From: AP-15 sp963703665
GTDB taxonomy: Bacteria > Pseudomonadota > Alphaproteobacteria > ATCC43930 > CGMCC-115725
Direction of reading: 5' to 3'
Length of the DNA: 64,000 bases
Assembly: GCA_963703665.1 (NCBI GenBank)
Contig: CAVPFB010000004.1
Location: forward strand, 186,001 to 250,000
Position 1 is the first letter of the stretch. The number at the start of each line of letters is the position of its first letter. The translations under genes were made by a program, and so were the position numbers. Below are positions 7,384-17,894 of this stretch, in pieces. A model generated the notes under the pieces. The model had not been told where the DNA came from. It saw nothing but the letters and a program-made list of their open reading frames with translations, and made no database searches.

Positions 7384-10300
7384 TCGCCGGGTTCGGGAAC
7401 CTGTCCGGCGCCGAGGTGCGGCTCACCGGTCCTCCAGCGCCGCTGCGCCCACAGGCGGAAGCGGTCGAGGTAGAGATAGATGACCGGCGTCGTATAGAGG
7501 GTCAGGACTTGGCTGACCATCAGCCCGCCGACGATCGAGATGCCCAGCGGGCGGCGCAATTCCGCACCTTCGCCAAAGCCGATCGCCAATGGCACCGCAC
7601 CCAGCATCGCCGCCAGAGTGGTCATCATGATCGGCCGGAACCGCTTGAGACAGGCCTGATAGATCGCCTCGCGCGAGCTCAATCCCTGGCGGCGCTCGGC
7701 GTCGAGCGCGAAATCGATCATCATGATCGCGTTCTTCTTGACGATCCCGATCAACAGGATGACGCCGATCAGCGCGATGATGCTGAATTCGGTGTCGGTG
7801 ACGATCAACGCCAGCACGGCGCCGACCCCTGCCGAGGGCAAGGTCGACAGGATCGTCAACGGGTGGACGTAGCTCTCGTAGAGCACGCCGAGGACGATAT
7901 AGACGGCGAGCAATGCGGCACCGATCAGGATCGGCTCGTTCGCCAACGATTGCTCGAAGACCTGCGCGGTGCCCTGAAAGCTGCCGTGGATCGTCGCCGG
8001 CATGCCGAGATTGAGGACCGCCTGGTCGATCGCTTGCTGGGCCTGGCTCAGCGACACGCCGGGCGCCAGGTTGAACGACACCGTCGCGGCGACGAACAGG
8101 CCCTGGTGATTGACCGCGAGCGGCGTGTTGCCCGGGCCGAAGTGGCTGAAGGCCGACAACGGCACCATGGTTTCGGCCGCGGTCGTGACCGCTGCACCGG
8201 TCGAGGTGGCGCCGTGCCCGGTGTTGGCGAGCGAATTGTTCGCTTGGTTGCGCGCGGTGTCGCTGGCGATCTGAGCCGCCGTTGCCGCTGCGGTGCTGCT
8301 GCTCGCGGCCGGCGCCGCGGCCGAGATCGTCCCGGCGAGCGCATTGGTCGATTGCGTTCCGCTGACCGTGCCGCCGCTGGTGCTGACATAGACGTCCTTA
8401 AGGATTTCCGGGCTCTGCCAGAACTGCGGCGCCACCTCCATGACCACATGGTATTGGTTGCGCGCGGCGTAGATCACCGACACTTGGCGCTGGCCAAACG
8501 CGTCGTAGAGGGTGTTGTCGATCTCGGCGACGTTGAGCCCGAGGCGTGCCGCGGTGGCCCGGTCGATGACCAGGTCGGTCTCCAGACCCTTTTGCTGCTG
8601 GTCGAGGTTGACCTCGGTCAGGCCCTTCAGCTTTTGCAGCGCGGCTTCGACCTTTGGCGCCCAAGTGTAGATGTCCTGCGCGTTGTCGCCCTGGAGGGTG
8701 TACTGGTACTGCGCGTTGCTCTGCCGGCCGCCGACCCAGATGTCCTGGACCGCCTGCAGAAACAGCCGGGCGCCGGCGACCTGGTTGAGCTTGGGGCGCA
8801 GCCGGGCGATCACCTGCATGACCGAGACCTTGCGTTCGGACAGCGGCTTCAGCACGACAAAGACAAATCCGGAATTGGTCTGACCGCCGCCGGTAAAGCC
8901 GACGATCTGATCGACCGCGGGGTCGTTGCCAATGATTTTGACGAACTTCGTCAGCTTTTTCTGCATCGACTGGAACGAGATGCTCTGGTCGGCCTGAATG
9001 CCGCCGATCATCCGCCCGGTGTCCTGCTGCGGAATAAACCCCTTGGGAATGATCGTGAACAGATAGCCGGCGAGGACGATCGTCGCCATCAGGCTCAGCA
9101 TGACCAGCGCCGGCCATTGCAACGCCCGCCGCAATGAGCGGTCGTAGACGCCGAGCACTGCGTCGAAGGCGCGCTCGCCGGCGCGGTAGAGGCGCCCATG
9201 CGACCCATGCGGTTTGCTCGACAATAAGTAGGCGCACATCATCGGGGTCGTGGTCAGCGAGATCGACAGCGAGATCAGGATCGCCACCGACAAGGTCATC
9301 GCGAATTCGCGGAACAGCCGCCCGACGATGCCGCCCATCAACAGGATCGGCGCGAACACGGCGATCAGCGACAGGCTCATCGACAAGACCGTAAAGCCGA
9401 CCTCGCGGGCGCCGAGCAGGGCCGCCTCCATGCGCCCCATCCCGGCCTCGATGTGCCGGGTGATGTTTTCGAGGACGACGATCGCGTCGTCGACGACAAA
9501 CCCGGTTGAGACCGTCAGCGCCATCAGCGATAGATTGTCGAGGCTGTAGCCAAGGAGGTACATCGCCCCGAAGGTGCCGATCAGCGACACCGGCACCGCC
9601 ACGCTCGGGATCAGGGTGGCGCGGCCGTCGCGCAGAAACACGAAGACGACGAGGATCACCAGCGCGATCGCGATCAATAGCGCACGCTCGACATCGTGCA
9701 GCGAGGTGCGGATCGTCGTCGTCCGGTCCATCGTCAAGGCGACGTTGATGGCGCTCGGGATCGACGCGCTCAATTGCGGCAGGATCGCCTTGATCCGGTC
9801 GACGGTCGAGATGATGTTGGCGCCGGGCTGGCGGTAGAGGATGACGAGCACCGCCGGCTGACCGTTGGCGAGCCCCTGATTGCGCAAATTCTCGACCGAA
9901 TTGTCGATTTGAGCGACATCGGTCAGGTGCACCGCGGACCCGTTGCGGTAGGCGATGATCAGCGGGCGATAGTCGGCGGCATGGTTGGCCTGGTCGTTGG
10001 TGTAGATCTGATAGCGCTGACCGCCGGCTTCGATGGCGCCCTTGGGACTGTGCGCATTGGCCGAAGCCAGCGCGGCGCGCACGTCCTCGAGCCCGATCCC
10101 GTATTTGAACAAGGCCATCGGGTTGAGCTCGACCCGCACCGCCGGCAATGAGCTGCCGCTGATCACAACCTGCCCGATGCCGTCGATCTGCGACAACGCC
10201 TGCTGCATGACCGTTGAGGCCGCGTCGTAGATCTGTCCGCGGGTCAACGTGGCGGAGGTCATCGCCAGGATCGCGATCGGGGCGTCGGCGGGGTTGACCT

Positions 10301-10691
10301 TGCGGTAGGTCGGGTTCTGCCGCAGGCTGGTCGGCAGGTCGGCGCGCGCGGCATTGATCGCCGCCTCGACATCGCGCGCGGCGCCGTCGATGTTTCGGCT
10401 GAGATTGAATTGCAGCACGATGCGGGTCGACCCGACCGTGCTCGACGAGGTCATCTGGCTGACGTCGGCGATCACGCCCAGATGGCGTTCGAGCGGTGTG
10501 GCCACCGTCGTCGCCATCGTTTCGGGGCTGGCGCCGGGCATCGTCGCCTGCACCGATATCGTCGGAAAATCGACCTGCGGCAGCGGCGCCACCGGCAATT
10601 CGAGATAGGCGAAGAACCCGGCGAGAGCGATGGCGATGGTCAATAGCGTGGTCGCGACCGGCCGCTCGATGAACGGTGCCGACGGGTTCAC
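7380..10691 (-). CDS. RND efflux permease, MdtC-like (second permease)
   Basis: About 1103 residues from a GTG at 10689-10691 that overlaps the TGA of the upstream permease by four bases (GTGA). The start NPSAPFIERPVATTLLTIA is typical of MdtB/MdtC-type HAE1 permeases. FLRDGRATLIPSVAVPVSLI and GFVVDDAIVVLENITRHIE (the proton-relay TM4 with paired Asp) are present. The pump exports drugs or metabolites using the proton gradient. It is about 60 residues longer than usual because of an Ala/Ser/Thr-rich insertion encoded near 8180-8390, in the docking or porter region. Confidence 0.93.
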   Translation of the reverse strand: MNPSAPFIERPVATTLLTIAIALAGFFAYLELPVAPLPQVDFPTISVQATMPGASPETMATTVATPLERHLGVIADVSQMTSSSTVGSTRIVLQFNLSRNIDGAARDVEAAINAARADLPTSLRQNPTYRKVNPADAPIAILAMTSATLTRGQIYDAASTVMQQALSQIDGIGQVVISGSSLPAVRVELNPMALFKYGIGLEDVRAALASANAHSPKGAIEAGGQRYQIYTNDQANHAADYRPLIIAYRNGSAVHLTDVAQIDNSVENLRNQGLANGQPAVLVILYRQPGANIISTVDRIKAILPQLSASIPSAINVALTMDRTTTIRTSLHDVERALLIAIALVILVVFVFLRDGRATLIPSVAVPVSLIGTFGAMYLLGYSLDNLSLMALTVSTGFVVDDAIVVLENITRHIEAGMGRMEAALLGAREVGFTVLSMSLSLIAVFAPILLMGGIVGRLFREFAMTLSVAILISLSISLTTTPMMCAYLLSSKPHGSHGRLYRAGERAFDAVLGVYDRSLRRALQWPALVMLSLMATIVLAGYLFTIIPKGFIPQQDTGRMIGGIQADQSISFQSMQKKLTKFVKIIGNDPAVDQIVGFTGGGQTNSGFVFVVLKPLSERKVSVMQVIARLRPKLNQVAGARLFLQAVQDIWVGGRQSNAQYQYTLQGDNAQDIYTWAPKVEAALQKLKGLTEVNLDQQQKGLETDLVIDRATAARLGLNVAEIDNTLYDAFGQRQVSVIYAARNQYHVVMEVAPQFWQSPEILKDVYVSTSGGTVSGTQSTNALAGTISAAAPAASSSTAAATAAQIASDTARNQANNSLANTGHGATSTGAAVTTAAETMVPLSAFSHFGPGNTPLAVNHQGLFVAATVSFNLAPGVSLSQAQQAIDQAVLNLGMPATIHGSFQGTAQVFEQSLANEPILIGAALLAVYIVLGVLYESYVHPLTILSTLPSAGVGAVLALIVTDTEFSIIALIGVILLIGIVKKNAIMMIDFALDAERRQGLSSREAIYQACLKRFRPIMMTTLAAMLGAVPLAIGFGEGAELRRPLGISIVGGLMVSQVLTLYTTPVIYLYLDRFRLWAQRRWRTGEPHLGAGQVPEPGE

Positions 10692-13600
10692 CGCAGCGCG
10701 CCCTCGGGCGCCGGCCCGCTGCCCGGCTTGCTGCGCACCAGATTGCCGAGCCGCTCGAAGCCGAGATAGATGACCGGCGTCGTAAATAGGGTCAGCAGCT
10801 GGCTGACGATCAGCCCGCCGACGATCGTCACCCCGAGCGGGTGGCGCAGCTCGGAACCCACTCCGGTGCCGAGCATCAGCGGCAACGCGGCAAAGAGGGC
10901 CGCCATCGTCGTCATCAGGATCGGGCGAAAGCGCAGCAGGCAGGCTTGGTAGATCGCCTCGCGCGGCGTCTTGCCCTGGTGGCGCTCGGCATCGAGGGCG
11001 AAATCGACCATCATGATCGCATTCTTTTTGACGATGCCGATCAATAGGACGATGCCGATGATCGCGATCACCGAGAGGTCGCTGCCGTCGATCATCAGCG
11101 CCAAGAGCGCGCCCACCCCGGCCGACGGCAGGGTCGAAAGGATCGTGATCGGGTGGATAAAGCTCTCGTACAGCACCCCGAGCACGATATAGACGGTGAC
11201 GATGGCCGCCAGGATCAGGATCAGCTCGTTGCCGAGGGCGGCCTGGAACGCCAGTGCCGCACCTTGAAACACGGTGATCATGCTTGCCGGCAGTCCGATC
11301 CGCTGTTCGGCCCGCTGGATCGCGTCGACTGCCGCGCCGAGCGAGGCGCCCGGCGCCAGGTTGAACGACACCATCGTCGACGGGAATTGCCCGAGATGGT
11401 CGATTTCGAGGGGTGCCGTCTGCGCTTCGATCTGGGCGATCGCCGACAATGGCACCTGGCCATTGGCCGCGGTCGATGACGGCAGGTAGATGGAGCTGAG
11501 CGAGCTCAGCGATTGCTGCATCAGCGGATCGGCTTCGAGGATCACCCGGTACTGGTTCGACTGGGTAAAGATCGTCGAGACGATGCGCTGCCCGAACGAA
11601 TTGTAGAGCGCGTTGTCGACCGTGGCCGGGGTGATGCCAAACCGCGCGGCGGTGGCGCGGTCGATGTTCACATAAGCCGAAAGACCGTTCTCGGAATAGC
11701 TGCTGGCGACGTCCTCGATCTCGGGGAGCTGATCCAGCTGTTCCAGCAGTTTCGGGACCCACACCGCGAATTCGCTGTCATTGGCGTCTTCGAGCGCGAA
11801 CTGGTACTGCGAGCGGCTGACCGTTGCGTCGATCGTCAAATCCTGCACCGGCTGCATGTAGAGCGTGATCCCGTCGACTTTGGCGGTCTCGTGCTCCAGC
11901 CGCCGGATCACGTCGCTGGCCGTGAGAGAGCGCTCTGCGCGCGGTTTGAGGTTGATCAGAAACCGGCCGCTGTTGAGCGTCGTGTTGGTGCCGTCGACGC
12001 CGATGAACGAGGTCAGGCTGTCGACCGCCGGATCGTCGAGGATGGCGCTGGCCAGCGCCTGCTGGCGCTCCGACATCGCCGCGAACGACACCGAGGGCGC
12101 GGCCACCGAAATGCCCTGGATCAGCCCGGTGTCCTGGACCGGGAAAAAGCCCTTGGGGATGATGATGTAGAGCAGCACGGTCAAGCCCAGGGTCGCGGCC
12201 GCGACCAACAGGGTCAACGGCTGATGGTCGAGCACCCAGCTCAACAGTCGGCCGTAGCGGGCGATCAGCGCATCGAACCACTCCCCGCTCTTGCGCGCCA
12301 CCCAGGACATTTCCGACGGCTGCTGGTGACGCAGGATCTTGGCGCACATCATCGGCACCAGGGTCAGCGCGACCACCGCCGAGATCACGATGGTGACGGA
12401 AAGGGTGATGGCGAATTCGCGGAACAGCCGGCCGACCACGTCGGGCATGAACAACAGCGGGATCAGCACCGCGATCAGCGAGATCGTCAGCGAGATGATC
12501 GTGAAGCCGATCTGCGCCGAGCCCTTCAGCGCCGCCTGCAATGGCGGGTCGCCGGCCTCGATGTAGCGCGAAATGTTCTCGATCATGACGATCGCGTCGT
12601 CGACGACGAACCCGGTCGCGATGGTCAGCGCCATCAGCGACAGGTTGTTGAGGCTGAACCCGGCCAAATACATGAAGGCGAGGGTGCCGACCAAGGACAG
12701 CGGCACCGACAGGCTCGGGATCAGGGTCGCCGACGGGCTGCGCAGAAACACGAAAATCACCGCGACGACCAAGAGCACGGCGAGGCCGAGCTCGAACTCG
12801 ACATCGGCGACCGACGCGCGGATCGTCGTCGTCCGGTCGGTCACGACCTTGACATCGACCGCCGTCGGCAGCGCCGCCTTCAGCTCGGGCAACAGCTTCT
12901 CGATGCTGTCGACAACGGCGATGACGTTGGCGTTGGGCTGGCGCTGGACGTTGACGATGACCGCGGGCTCGCTGTCGACCCAGGCGGCGAGCTCGGTGTT
13001 TTCCGCCGCCTCGGTCGCCTTCCCGACATCGACGAGCTTGACCGGCGCGCCGTTGCGGTAGGCGACGACCAGATCGTCGTATTGGCCGGCCTTCTGGATC
13101 TGGTCGTTGGCGTTGATCGTGTAGGCGCGGCTCGGGCCGTCGAAATTGCCCTTGGGGGTGTTGACGTTGGCGTTGCCGAGCGTGGTGCGCAGATCGTCGA
13201 TGTTGAGCCCGTAGGCGGCGAGCTGGAGATTGTTCGCCCGGATGCGCACCGCCGGGCGGTTGCCGCCGCTGATGCTGACGAGGCCGACCCCCGGAAGCTG
13301 GGAGATCTTCTGCGCCATGCGGGTGTCGGCGAGATCCTCGACCTGGGTCAGCGGCATCGTCTTCGAGGTCACCGCCAGGGTCATGATCGGCGCGTCGGCC
13401 GGGTTGACCTTGGCGTAGATCGGCGGTGCCGGCAGGTCCGAGGGCAGCAGATTGCCGGCCGCGTTGATCGCCGCCTGGACCTCCTGCTCGGCCACGTCGA
13501 GGCTGAGGTCGAGGCTGAACTGCAAGGTGATGACCGAGGCGCCGGCCGAGCTCGCCGAGGACATCTGGTTGAGCCCCGGCATCTGCCCGAGCTGCACTTC

Positions 13601-13801
13601 GAGGGGTGCGGTGACCGAAGAAGTCATCACGTCGGGGCTGGCGCCCGGATAAAAGGTCTGCACCTGGATCGTCGGATAATCGACCTCGGGCAATGCCGAG
13701 ATCGGCAGAAAGCGATAGGCGAACAGGCCCACCAGCATGATCGCGGCCATCAAGAGGGTGGTCGCGACCGGGCGCAGGATAAAGAGGCGCGACGGGCTCA
13801 T
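10688..13801 (-). CDS. RND efflux permease, MdtB-like (first permease)
   Basis: 1037 residues, the standard HAE1 length. It begins MSPSRLFILRPVATTLLMAA and contains GFVVDDAIVMIENISRYIE (TM4 DD pair) and PKGFFPVQDTGLI, all hallmarks of MdtB-type permeases. It is followed without a gap by the second permease. MdtB and MdtC homologues form mixed trimers in E. coli, and the tight overlap here suggests the same heterotrimer. The ATG at 13799-13801 lies 80 bases after the fusion-protein gene. Confidence 0.94.
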   Translation of the reverse strand: MSPSRLFILRPVATTLLMAAIMLVGLFAYRFLPISALPEVDYPTIQVQTFYPGASPDVMTSSVTAPLEVQLGQMPGLNQMSSASSAGASVITLQFSLDLSLDVAEQEVQAAINAAGNLLPSDLPAPPIYAKVNPADAPIMTLAVTSKTMPLTQVEDLADTRMAQKISQLPGVGLVSISGGNRPAVRIRANNLQLAAYGLNIDDLRTTLGNANVNTPKGNFDGPSRAYTINANDQIQKAGQYDDLVVAYRNGAPVKLVDVGKATEAAENTELAAWVDSEPAVIVNVQRQPNANVIAVVDSIEKLLPELKAALPTAVDVKVVTDRTTTIRASVADVEFELGLAVLLVVAVIFVFLRSPSATLIPSLSVPLSLVGTLAFMYLAGFSLNNLSLMALTIATGFVVDDAIVMIENISRYIEAGDPPLQAALKGSAQIGFTIISLTISLIAVLIPLLFMPDVVGRLFREFAITLSVTIVISAVVALTLVPMMCAKILRHQQPSEMSWVARKSGEWFDALIARYGRLLSWVLDHQPLTLLVAAATLGLTVLLYIIIPKGFFPVQDTGLIQGISVAAPSVSFAAMSERQQALASAILDDPAVDSLTSFIGVDGTNTTLNSGRFLINLKPRAERSLTASDVIRRLEHETAKVDGITLYMQPVQDLTIDATVSRSQYQFALEDANDSEFAVWVPKLLEQLDQLPEIEDVASSYSENGLSAYVNIDRATAARFGITPATVDNALYNSFGQRIVSTIFTQSNQYRVILEADPLMQQSLSSLSSIYLPSSTAANGQVPLSAIAQIEAQTAPLEIDHLGQFPSTMVSFNLAPGASLGAAVDAIQRAEQRIGLPASMITVFQGAALAFQAALGNELILILAAIVTVYIVLGVLYESFIHPITILSTLPSAGVGALLALMIDGSDLSVIAIIGIVLLIGIVKKNAIMMVDFALDAERHQGKTPREAIYQACLLRFRPILMTTMAALFAALPLMLGTGVGSELRHPLGVTIVGGLIVSQLLTLFTTPVIYLGFERLGNLVRSKPGSGPAPEGALR

Positions 13802-13881
13802 CGTGAGTGCCTAAACCCGCCCTCACCCATCCGGCTGAGCGCGGTGAGGCCGGTGAGCGGGCCGCTTCGGCCGCAAACGGG

Positions 13882-15303
13882 TCATTGCGCGCTGACCGGC
13901 TTGCGCCCGTGGTGCTTCCGCCCCTGGTGCGCGGATTGCGCTGTATCGGACGACGCGGCCTGGCCGACCGGCCCGGCCCGCCCCGCCGCCGGTGCCGCGG
14001 TCTTGGCGGCTGACCCGGCCGGCGGGGCGATCGTGATCTTGGCGCCGTCCTTCAGCCGGTCGGCGCCGTCGTCGACCACCTGATCGCCGGGTTGCAGCCC
14101 GGAGAGGACCGCAACCTCTTGGCCGTCGCCCGGGCCGAGCTTGACCGTCTGCACCGCGACGGTCTTGTTCGGCTTGACCAGGTAGGCAAAGGTGCCGGGC
14201 GCGCCGCGCTGGATCGCCGCAGTCGGGATCAGCACCGTATTGCGCAGGGTGTTGACCAACAGCTCGACGTTGACGAACTGGTTGGGAAATAGGCTTTCAT
14301 CGGAGTTGTCGAAGATCGCCCGGAGCTTGACCGTTCCGGTGGTGGTGTCGATCTCATTGTCGATGGTGTCGAGCTTGCCGACCGCGAGCTTGGTCGCCCC
14401 GGTGCGGTCGTAGGCGGTCGTCTGCAAAGTGGCCCCCGCGTGCCACTGTTTCAGCACCTCGGGCAGATTGTCCTCGGGCAGCGTGAAGATGACCGAGATC
14501 GGCTGCAGCTGGGTGACGATGACGATGCCGTTGGCGTCGCTGGTCTGCACGTAATTGCCCGGGTCGACCTGGCGCAGCCCGACCCGGCCGGTCACCGGCG
14601 AAATGATGTGCGTATAGGTCAGGTTTAGCCTTTGCGTGTCGATCTGGGCCCGGTCCAACATGATCTGCGCCCGATCCTGCCCGACCGTCGCCACTTGGGT
14701 ATCGCGCGTCTGCGTCGCGATCGAGTTCTGCGCGACCAGGGTGTTGTACCGCCTCAGGTCGAGCTCGGCATCGGCGAGCGAAGCCTGGTCCTTGGCGAGC
14801 TGGGCCTGGGCCTGCTCGAGCGCCACCTGGTACGGACGCGGGTCGATCTGGGCGAGAAAGTCGCCCTTTTTGACGTGCTGGCCCTCCTGGAACCCGACCG
14901 CGATCAGGTAGCCGTTGATCTGGGTCTTGACCGTGACCGTGGCCAAGGGGGTGACGGTGCCGAGCCCGCTCAGCGTCACCGGCATGTCGCCCTCCCTGGC
15001 CGGCGCCACCCCGACCGGCACCGGTCCGCCGGAAACCGCCCGGCCGCCGGGGCTCGCCTGATGGTGCAGCCGCGGCACGATCAGCACCACCGCCAAGATC
15101 ACCACCGCCGCCAGCAGCAGCAGCCACAGGATCGGCCGCAGCCGCGAACGGCGCGGCGGTGTCGACCCCGCCTCTCGCGGCTCGGCGATCAGGTCCCCGG
15201 TGTCCGGGCGAACGACGCCATGGTCGTCTGCCCGCCCCCTCGGTGCCCGCCCCTCTGCCGCCCGCCCCTCTGGTGCAAGAATGTCGCTGCGCTGGTCGTC
15301 CAT
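13882..15303 (-). CDS. RND efflux periplasmic adaptor (membrane fusion protein, MdtA-like)
   Basis: About 473 residues. A cytoplasmic N-terminus is followed by one membrane anchor (LWLLLLAAVVILAVVLIVPR), then TVKTQINGYLIAVGFQEGQHVKKGDFLAQIDPRPYQ, the lipoyl/barrel-sandwich half motif, a coiled-coil hairpin (about 90 residues) and the second half IISPVTGRVGLRQVDPGNYV. It bridges the permease and outer-membrane channel. An alternative TTG start at 15316-15318 has a better ribosome site (GGGAG) and would add five residues. First gene of the four-gene efflux operon. Confidence 0.93.
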   Translation of the reverse strand: MDDQRSDILAPEGRAAEGRAPRGRADDHGVVRPDTGDLIAEPREAGSTPPRRSRLRPILWLLLLAAVVILAVVLIVPRLHHQASPGGRAVSGGPVPVGVAPAREGDMPVTLSGLGTVTPLATVTVKTQINGYLIAVGFQEGQHVKKGDFLAQIDPRPYQVALEQAQAQLAKDQASLADAELDLRRYNTLVAQNSIATQTRDTQVATVGQDRAQIMLDRAQIDTQRLNLTYTHIISPVTGRVGLRQVDPGNYVQTSDANGIVIVTQLQPISVIFTLPEDNLPEVLKQWHAGATLQTTAYDRTGATKLAVGKLDTIDNEIDTTTGTVKLRAIFDNSDESLFPNQFVNVELLVNTLRNTVLIPTAAIQRGAPGTFAYLVKPNKTVAVQTVKLGPGDGQEVAVLSGLQPGDQVVDDGADRLKDGAKITIAPPAGSAAKTAAPAAGRAGPVGQAASSDTAQSAHQGRKHHGRKPVSAQ

Positions 15304-15514
15304 GATCGCCTGCCGCAAAGTTCTCCCGGTGCGAGCTTAGCAATCTCTTGCCCGCGCGTCGCCTGCCGCGCCGTCCCCTACCGCCCCGCTTCGCCCCGTG
15401 GTCGATTATAGGCCGGGCTCGGCCGCGGCATCCCGGCCGTGCGCCAAGGCCCTTCCGTCGCACCCGCGCATCGCCTCATATGACGGCGTGTCGAACCGGG
15501 CCCGAGGTCGGATC

Positions 15515-17203
15515 ATGGCAACAAACCTTGCTGCTCTGAGCGGCGGCCAGCTGGTCGTCGCCGCATTGCGCGCGCACCGCGTCGAGATGGCCTTCGCCGT
15601 CGCCGGCGAAAGCTATCTGGAGGTCCTCGACGCGCTCTACGACGCCCCTGAAATCCGCCTCGTCACCTGCCGTCAGGAGGGCGGTGCGGCGTTCATGGCC
15701 GAGGCCTACGGCAAGCTGACCGGCACGCCCGGGGTGCTCTTGGTGACCCGCGGCCCCGGCGCTTGCAACGCCTCGATCGGCATCCACACGGCGTTTCAGG
15801 ATTCGACGCCGATGGTCGTGCTGGTCGGCCAGGTGGCGCGCCATCAGCTCGACCGCGAGGCGTTTCAGGAGGTCGATTTCCGCCGGATGATGGCGCCGCT
15901 GGCCAAATGGGTGGCGCAGATCGATCTCGCCGAGCGCGTCCCCGAGCTGATCAACCAGGCGTTCCAGGTGGCGACCTCGGGGCGGCCCGGCCCGGTGGTG
16001 CTGGCGCTGCCTGAGGACATGCTGCGCGACCGGACCTCAGCCGAGGTGACCGGCCCCTACCGCGCGGTGCGCGCCCATCCGGGTGCCGCGGACCTCGCCG
16101 AGCTGCGCCGGCTCCTCGCCGCGGCGCAGCGCCCGATGATGCTGGTCGGCGGCGGCGGCTGGAGCGACGCCGCCTGCCGCGATATCACCCGGTTTGCCGA
16201 AGCCAACGAATTGCCGGTCTGCTGCTCGTTCCGTCGCCAGGACATCGTCGACAACCGCTCGCGCTCATATGCCGGCGATCTCGGCACCGGCGCCAGCCCG
16301 GCCCTGGTCGCGCGGGTCAAGGCATCCGACCTGCTGCTGGCGGCGGGTGCGCGCATCGGCGAGATCACCTCGCAATCCTATTCGCTTCTCGGCATTCCCG
16401 ATCCGGGCAAGACCCTGATCCACGTCCATCCCTCGGCCGAGGAATTGGGCCGGGTGTTTCGCCCGACCTTGGCGATCCAGTCGGGCGTGGCCGAATTCGC
16501 CGCCGCCGCGGCGGCCTTGGAGCCCGCGGCAACCGCACGCTGGTCCGGCTGGCGCGCCGCGGTGCGCGCCGAATATGAGGCCGGGCTCGTCCCCTCCCCC
16601 GCTGCCGCCGGCGGCGCCCTCGATCTCGGCCGGGTCATGGGCTGGCTGCGCCAGCGCCTGCCCGATGACGCGATCGTGACCAGCGACGCCGGCAATTTCA
16701 GCGGCTGGCCCAACCGCTTCCTGCAATACCGCCGGCCCGGCCGCCAGCTCGGGCCCACCAGCGGGGCGATGGGCTACGGGGTCCCGGCCGCGGTCGCCGC
16801 CAAGCTCGTCCACCCGCGCCGGCTGGTGGTCGGCTTTTGCGGCGATGGCGGCTTTCTGATGACCGGCCAGGAGCTGGCGACCTCGCTCGCCCAAGGCGTC
16901 GGCCCGATCATCCTTCTCTTCAACAATGCGATGTACGGCACGATCCGCATGCACCAGGAGCGCCGCTTCCCCGGCCGCGTCGTCGGCACCGACCTTAAAA
17001 ACCCCGACTTCGCCGCCCTCGCCCGCGCCTATGGCGCCTACGCCGCCACAGTCGAGCGCACCGAAGACTTCGCCCCCGCCTTCGAGGAAGCCGCCGCCGG
17101 CAACCGTGCCGCCGTCATCGAGCTCAGAACCGACCCCGAGCTGATCACCACCCGCACCACCCTCTCCGCCATCCGCCGTCACGCCGAAGCGACCAAAGCG
17201 TAG
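15515..17203 (+). CDS. Thiamine pyrophosphate-dependent enzyme (acetolactate synthase-like)
   Basis: 562 residues with the three-domain fold of the acetolactate synthase/oxalyl-CoA decarboxylase/benzoylformate decarboxylase superfamily. RQEGGAAFMAEAYGKLTG carries the catalytic Glu of the PYR domain. CGDGGFLMTGQELATSLAQG followed by LLFNNAMYGTI is the GDG-(x)n-NN Mg-TPP motif. The ATG at 15515 follows GAGGTCG; a longer in-frame extension was rejected as it lacks homologous features. It may decarboxylate or ligate a 2-keto acid. It stands alone, without an ilvN-type regulatory subunit, so valine/isoleucine synthesis is not implied. Confidence 0.88.
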   Translation: MATNLAALSGGQLVVAALRAHRVEMAFAVAGESYLEVLDALYDAPEIRLVTCRQEGGAAFMAEAYGKLTGTPGVLLVTRGPGACNASIGIHTAFQDSTPMVVLVGQVARHQLDREAFQEVDFRRMMAPLAKWVAQIDLAERVPELINQAFQVATSGRPGPVVLALPEDMLRDRTSAEVTGPYRAVRAHPGAADLAELRRLLAAAQRPMMLVGGGGWSDAACRDITRFAEANELPVCCSFRRQDIVDNRSRSYAGDLGTGASPALVARVKASDLLLAAGARIGEITSQSYSLLGIPDPGKTLIHVHPSAEELGRVFRPTLAIQSGVAEFAAAAAALEPAATARWSGWRAAVRAEYEAGLVPSPAAAGGALDLGRVMGWLRQRLPDDAIVTSDAGNFSGWPNRFLQYRRPGRQLGPTSGAMGYGVPAAVAAKLVHPRRLVVGFCGDGGFLMTGQELATSLAQGVGPIILLFNNAMYGTIRMHQERRFPGRVVGTDLKNPDFAALARAYGAYAATVERTEDFAPAFEEAAAGNRAAVIELRTDPELITTRTTLSAIRRHAEATKA

Positions 17204-17894
17204 GATGTATGGCCCAGCGGCTTGGCACGAATTTCCCTGGCCGCCTCTTCACTCGTCACCCGGGGGGAGGAGCTTGTGAACATATTGAAGATGGTCAGGA
17301 CCGGCGCGGTGCGTCCCCGGCCTTCGCGAGGGCAGGCTCTTCGAGGCAGCGGCTTCGCGGCTTCCTCCGGATGACGTATTTTCCCATCACCATCAATAGG
17401 ATACCTCGTACCGAGGAGCGCCTTCGGCCGCATCTCGAAGCACGCACGGTATTACCGCAGTCCGGCGTCGATTTCTTCACGCGCTCGAAGGCGGCGGTCC
17501 ATGCTTCCGCGGCGCGAGCCGGAGGATGGCTGGTGCGCAATTGCGCGGCGCGGGCCGACTAACGAAGACCGGGCTCCGGCCGCTTGTATCCTTTACGCGC
17601 AGCAATTTCGCTGTACACTAATGGTGCGATGGCACCAGATAATTCCCATCTGTCGGCTAAATTGCACTACCAACGTATTAATCTGGTGGGCCAATTCACG
17701 AAACGCTCGGGAATCAAGCGTTTCGATCGGACCACTGGGATGCCGCATTCCACAGCCTCCTCAAACTCGCCGAGGCGTGGGATGTGCCCGTGCGGTGGGG
17801 CGTGCCGGACCATCGATCTTTGAATTATTCCAGAGCCTATGCGGGGCACTCTCGCCCGGTTCGCGGTCAAGATCCTGAACGGAGGAATACCAGC
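17204..17894 (+). other. Intergenic stretch without a recognisable gene
   Basis: About 690 bases. The first 200 include a GC-rich, degenerate palindromic segment (around 17300-17400) resembling dispersed intergenic repeats. The second half is clearly less GC-rich than the neighbours, consistent with acquired DNA, and holds a perfect 8-bp stem-loop, GAAACGCT/AGCGTTTC (17700-17724), that is not followed by a T run. The short ORFs here show no family resemblance. GGAGG at 17881-17885 is the ribosome site of the next gene. Confidence 0.5.

Noticed and set aside
11513..14083. 856-codon ORF on the + strand opposite the first RND permease
   Set aside because: Antisense shadow of a conserved permease; no recognisable protein features.
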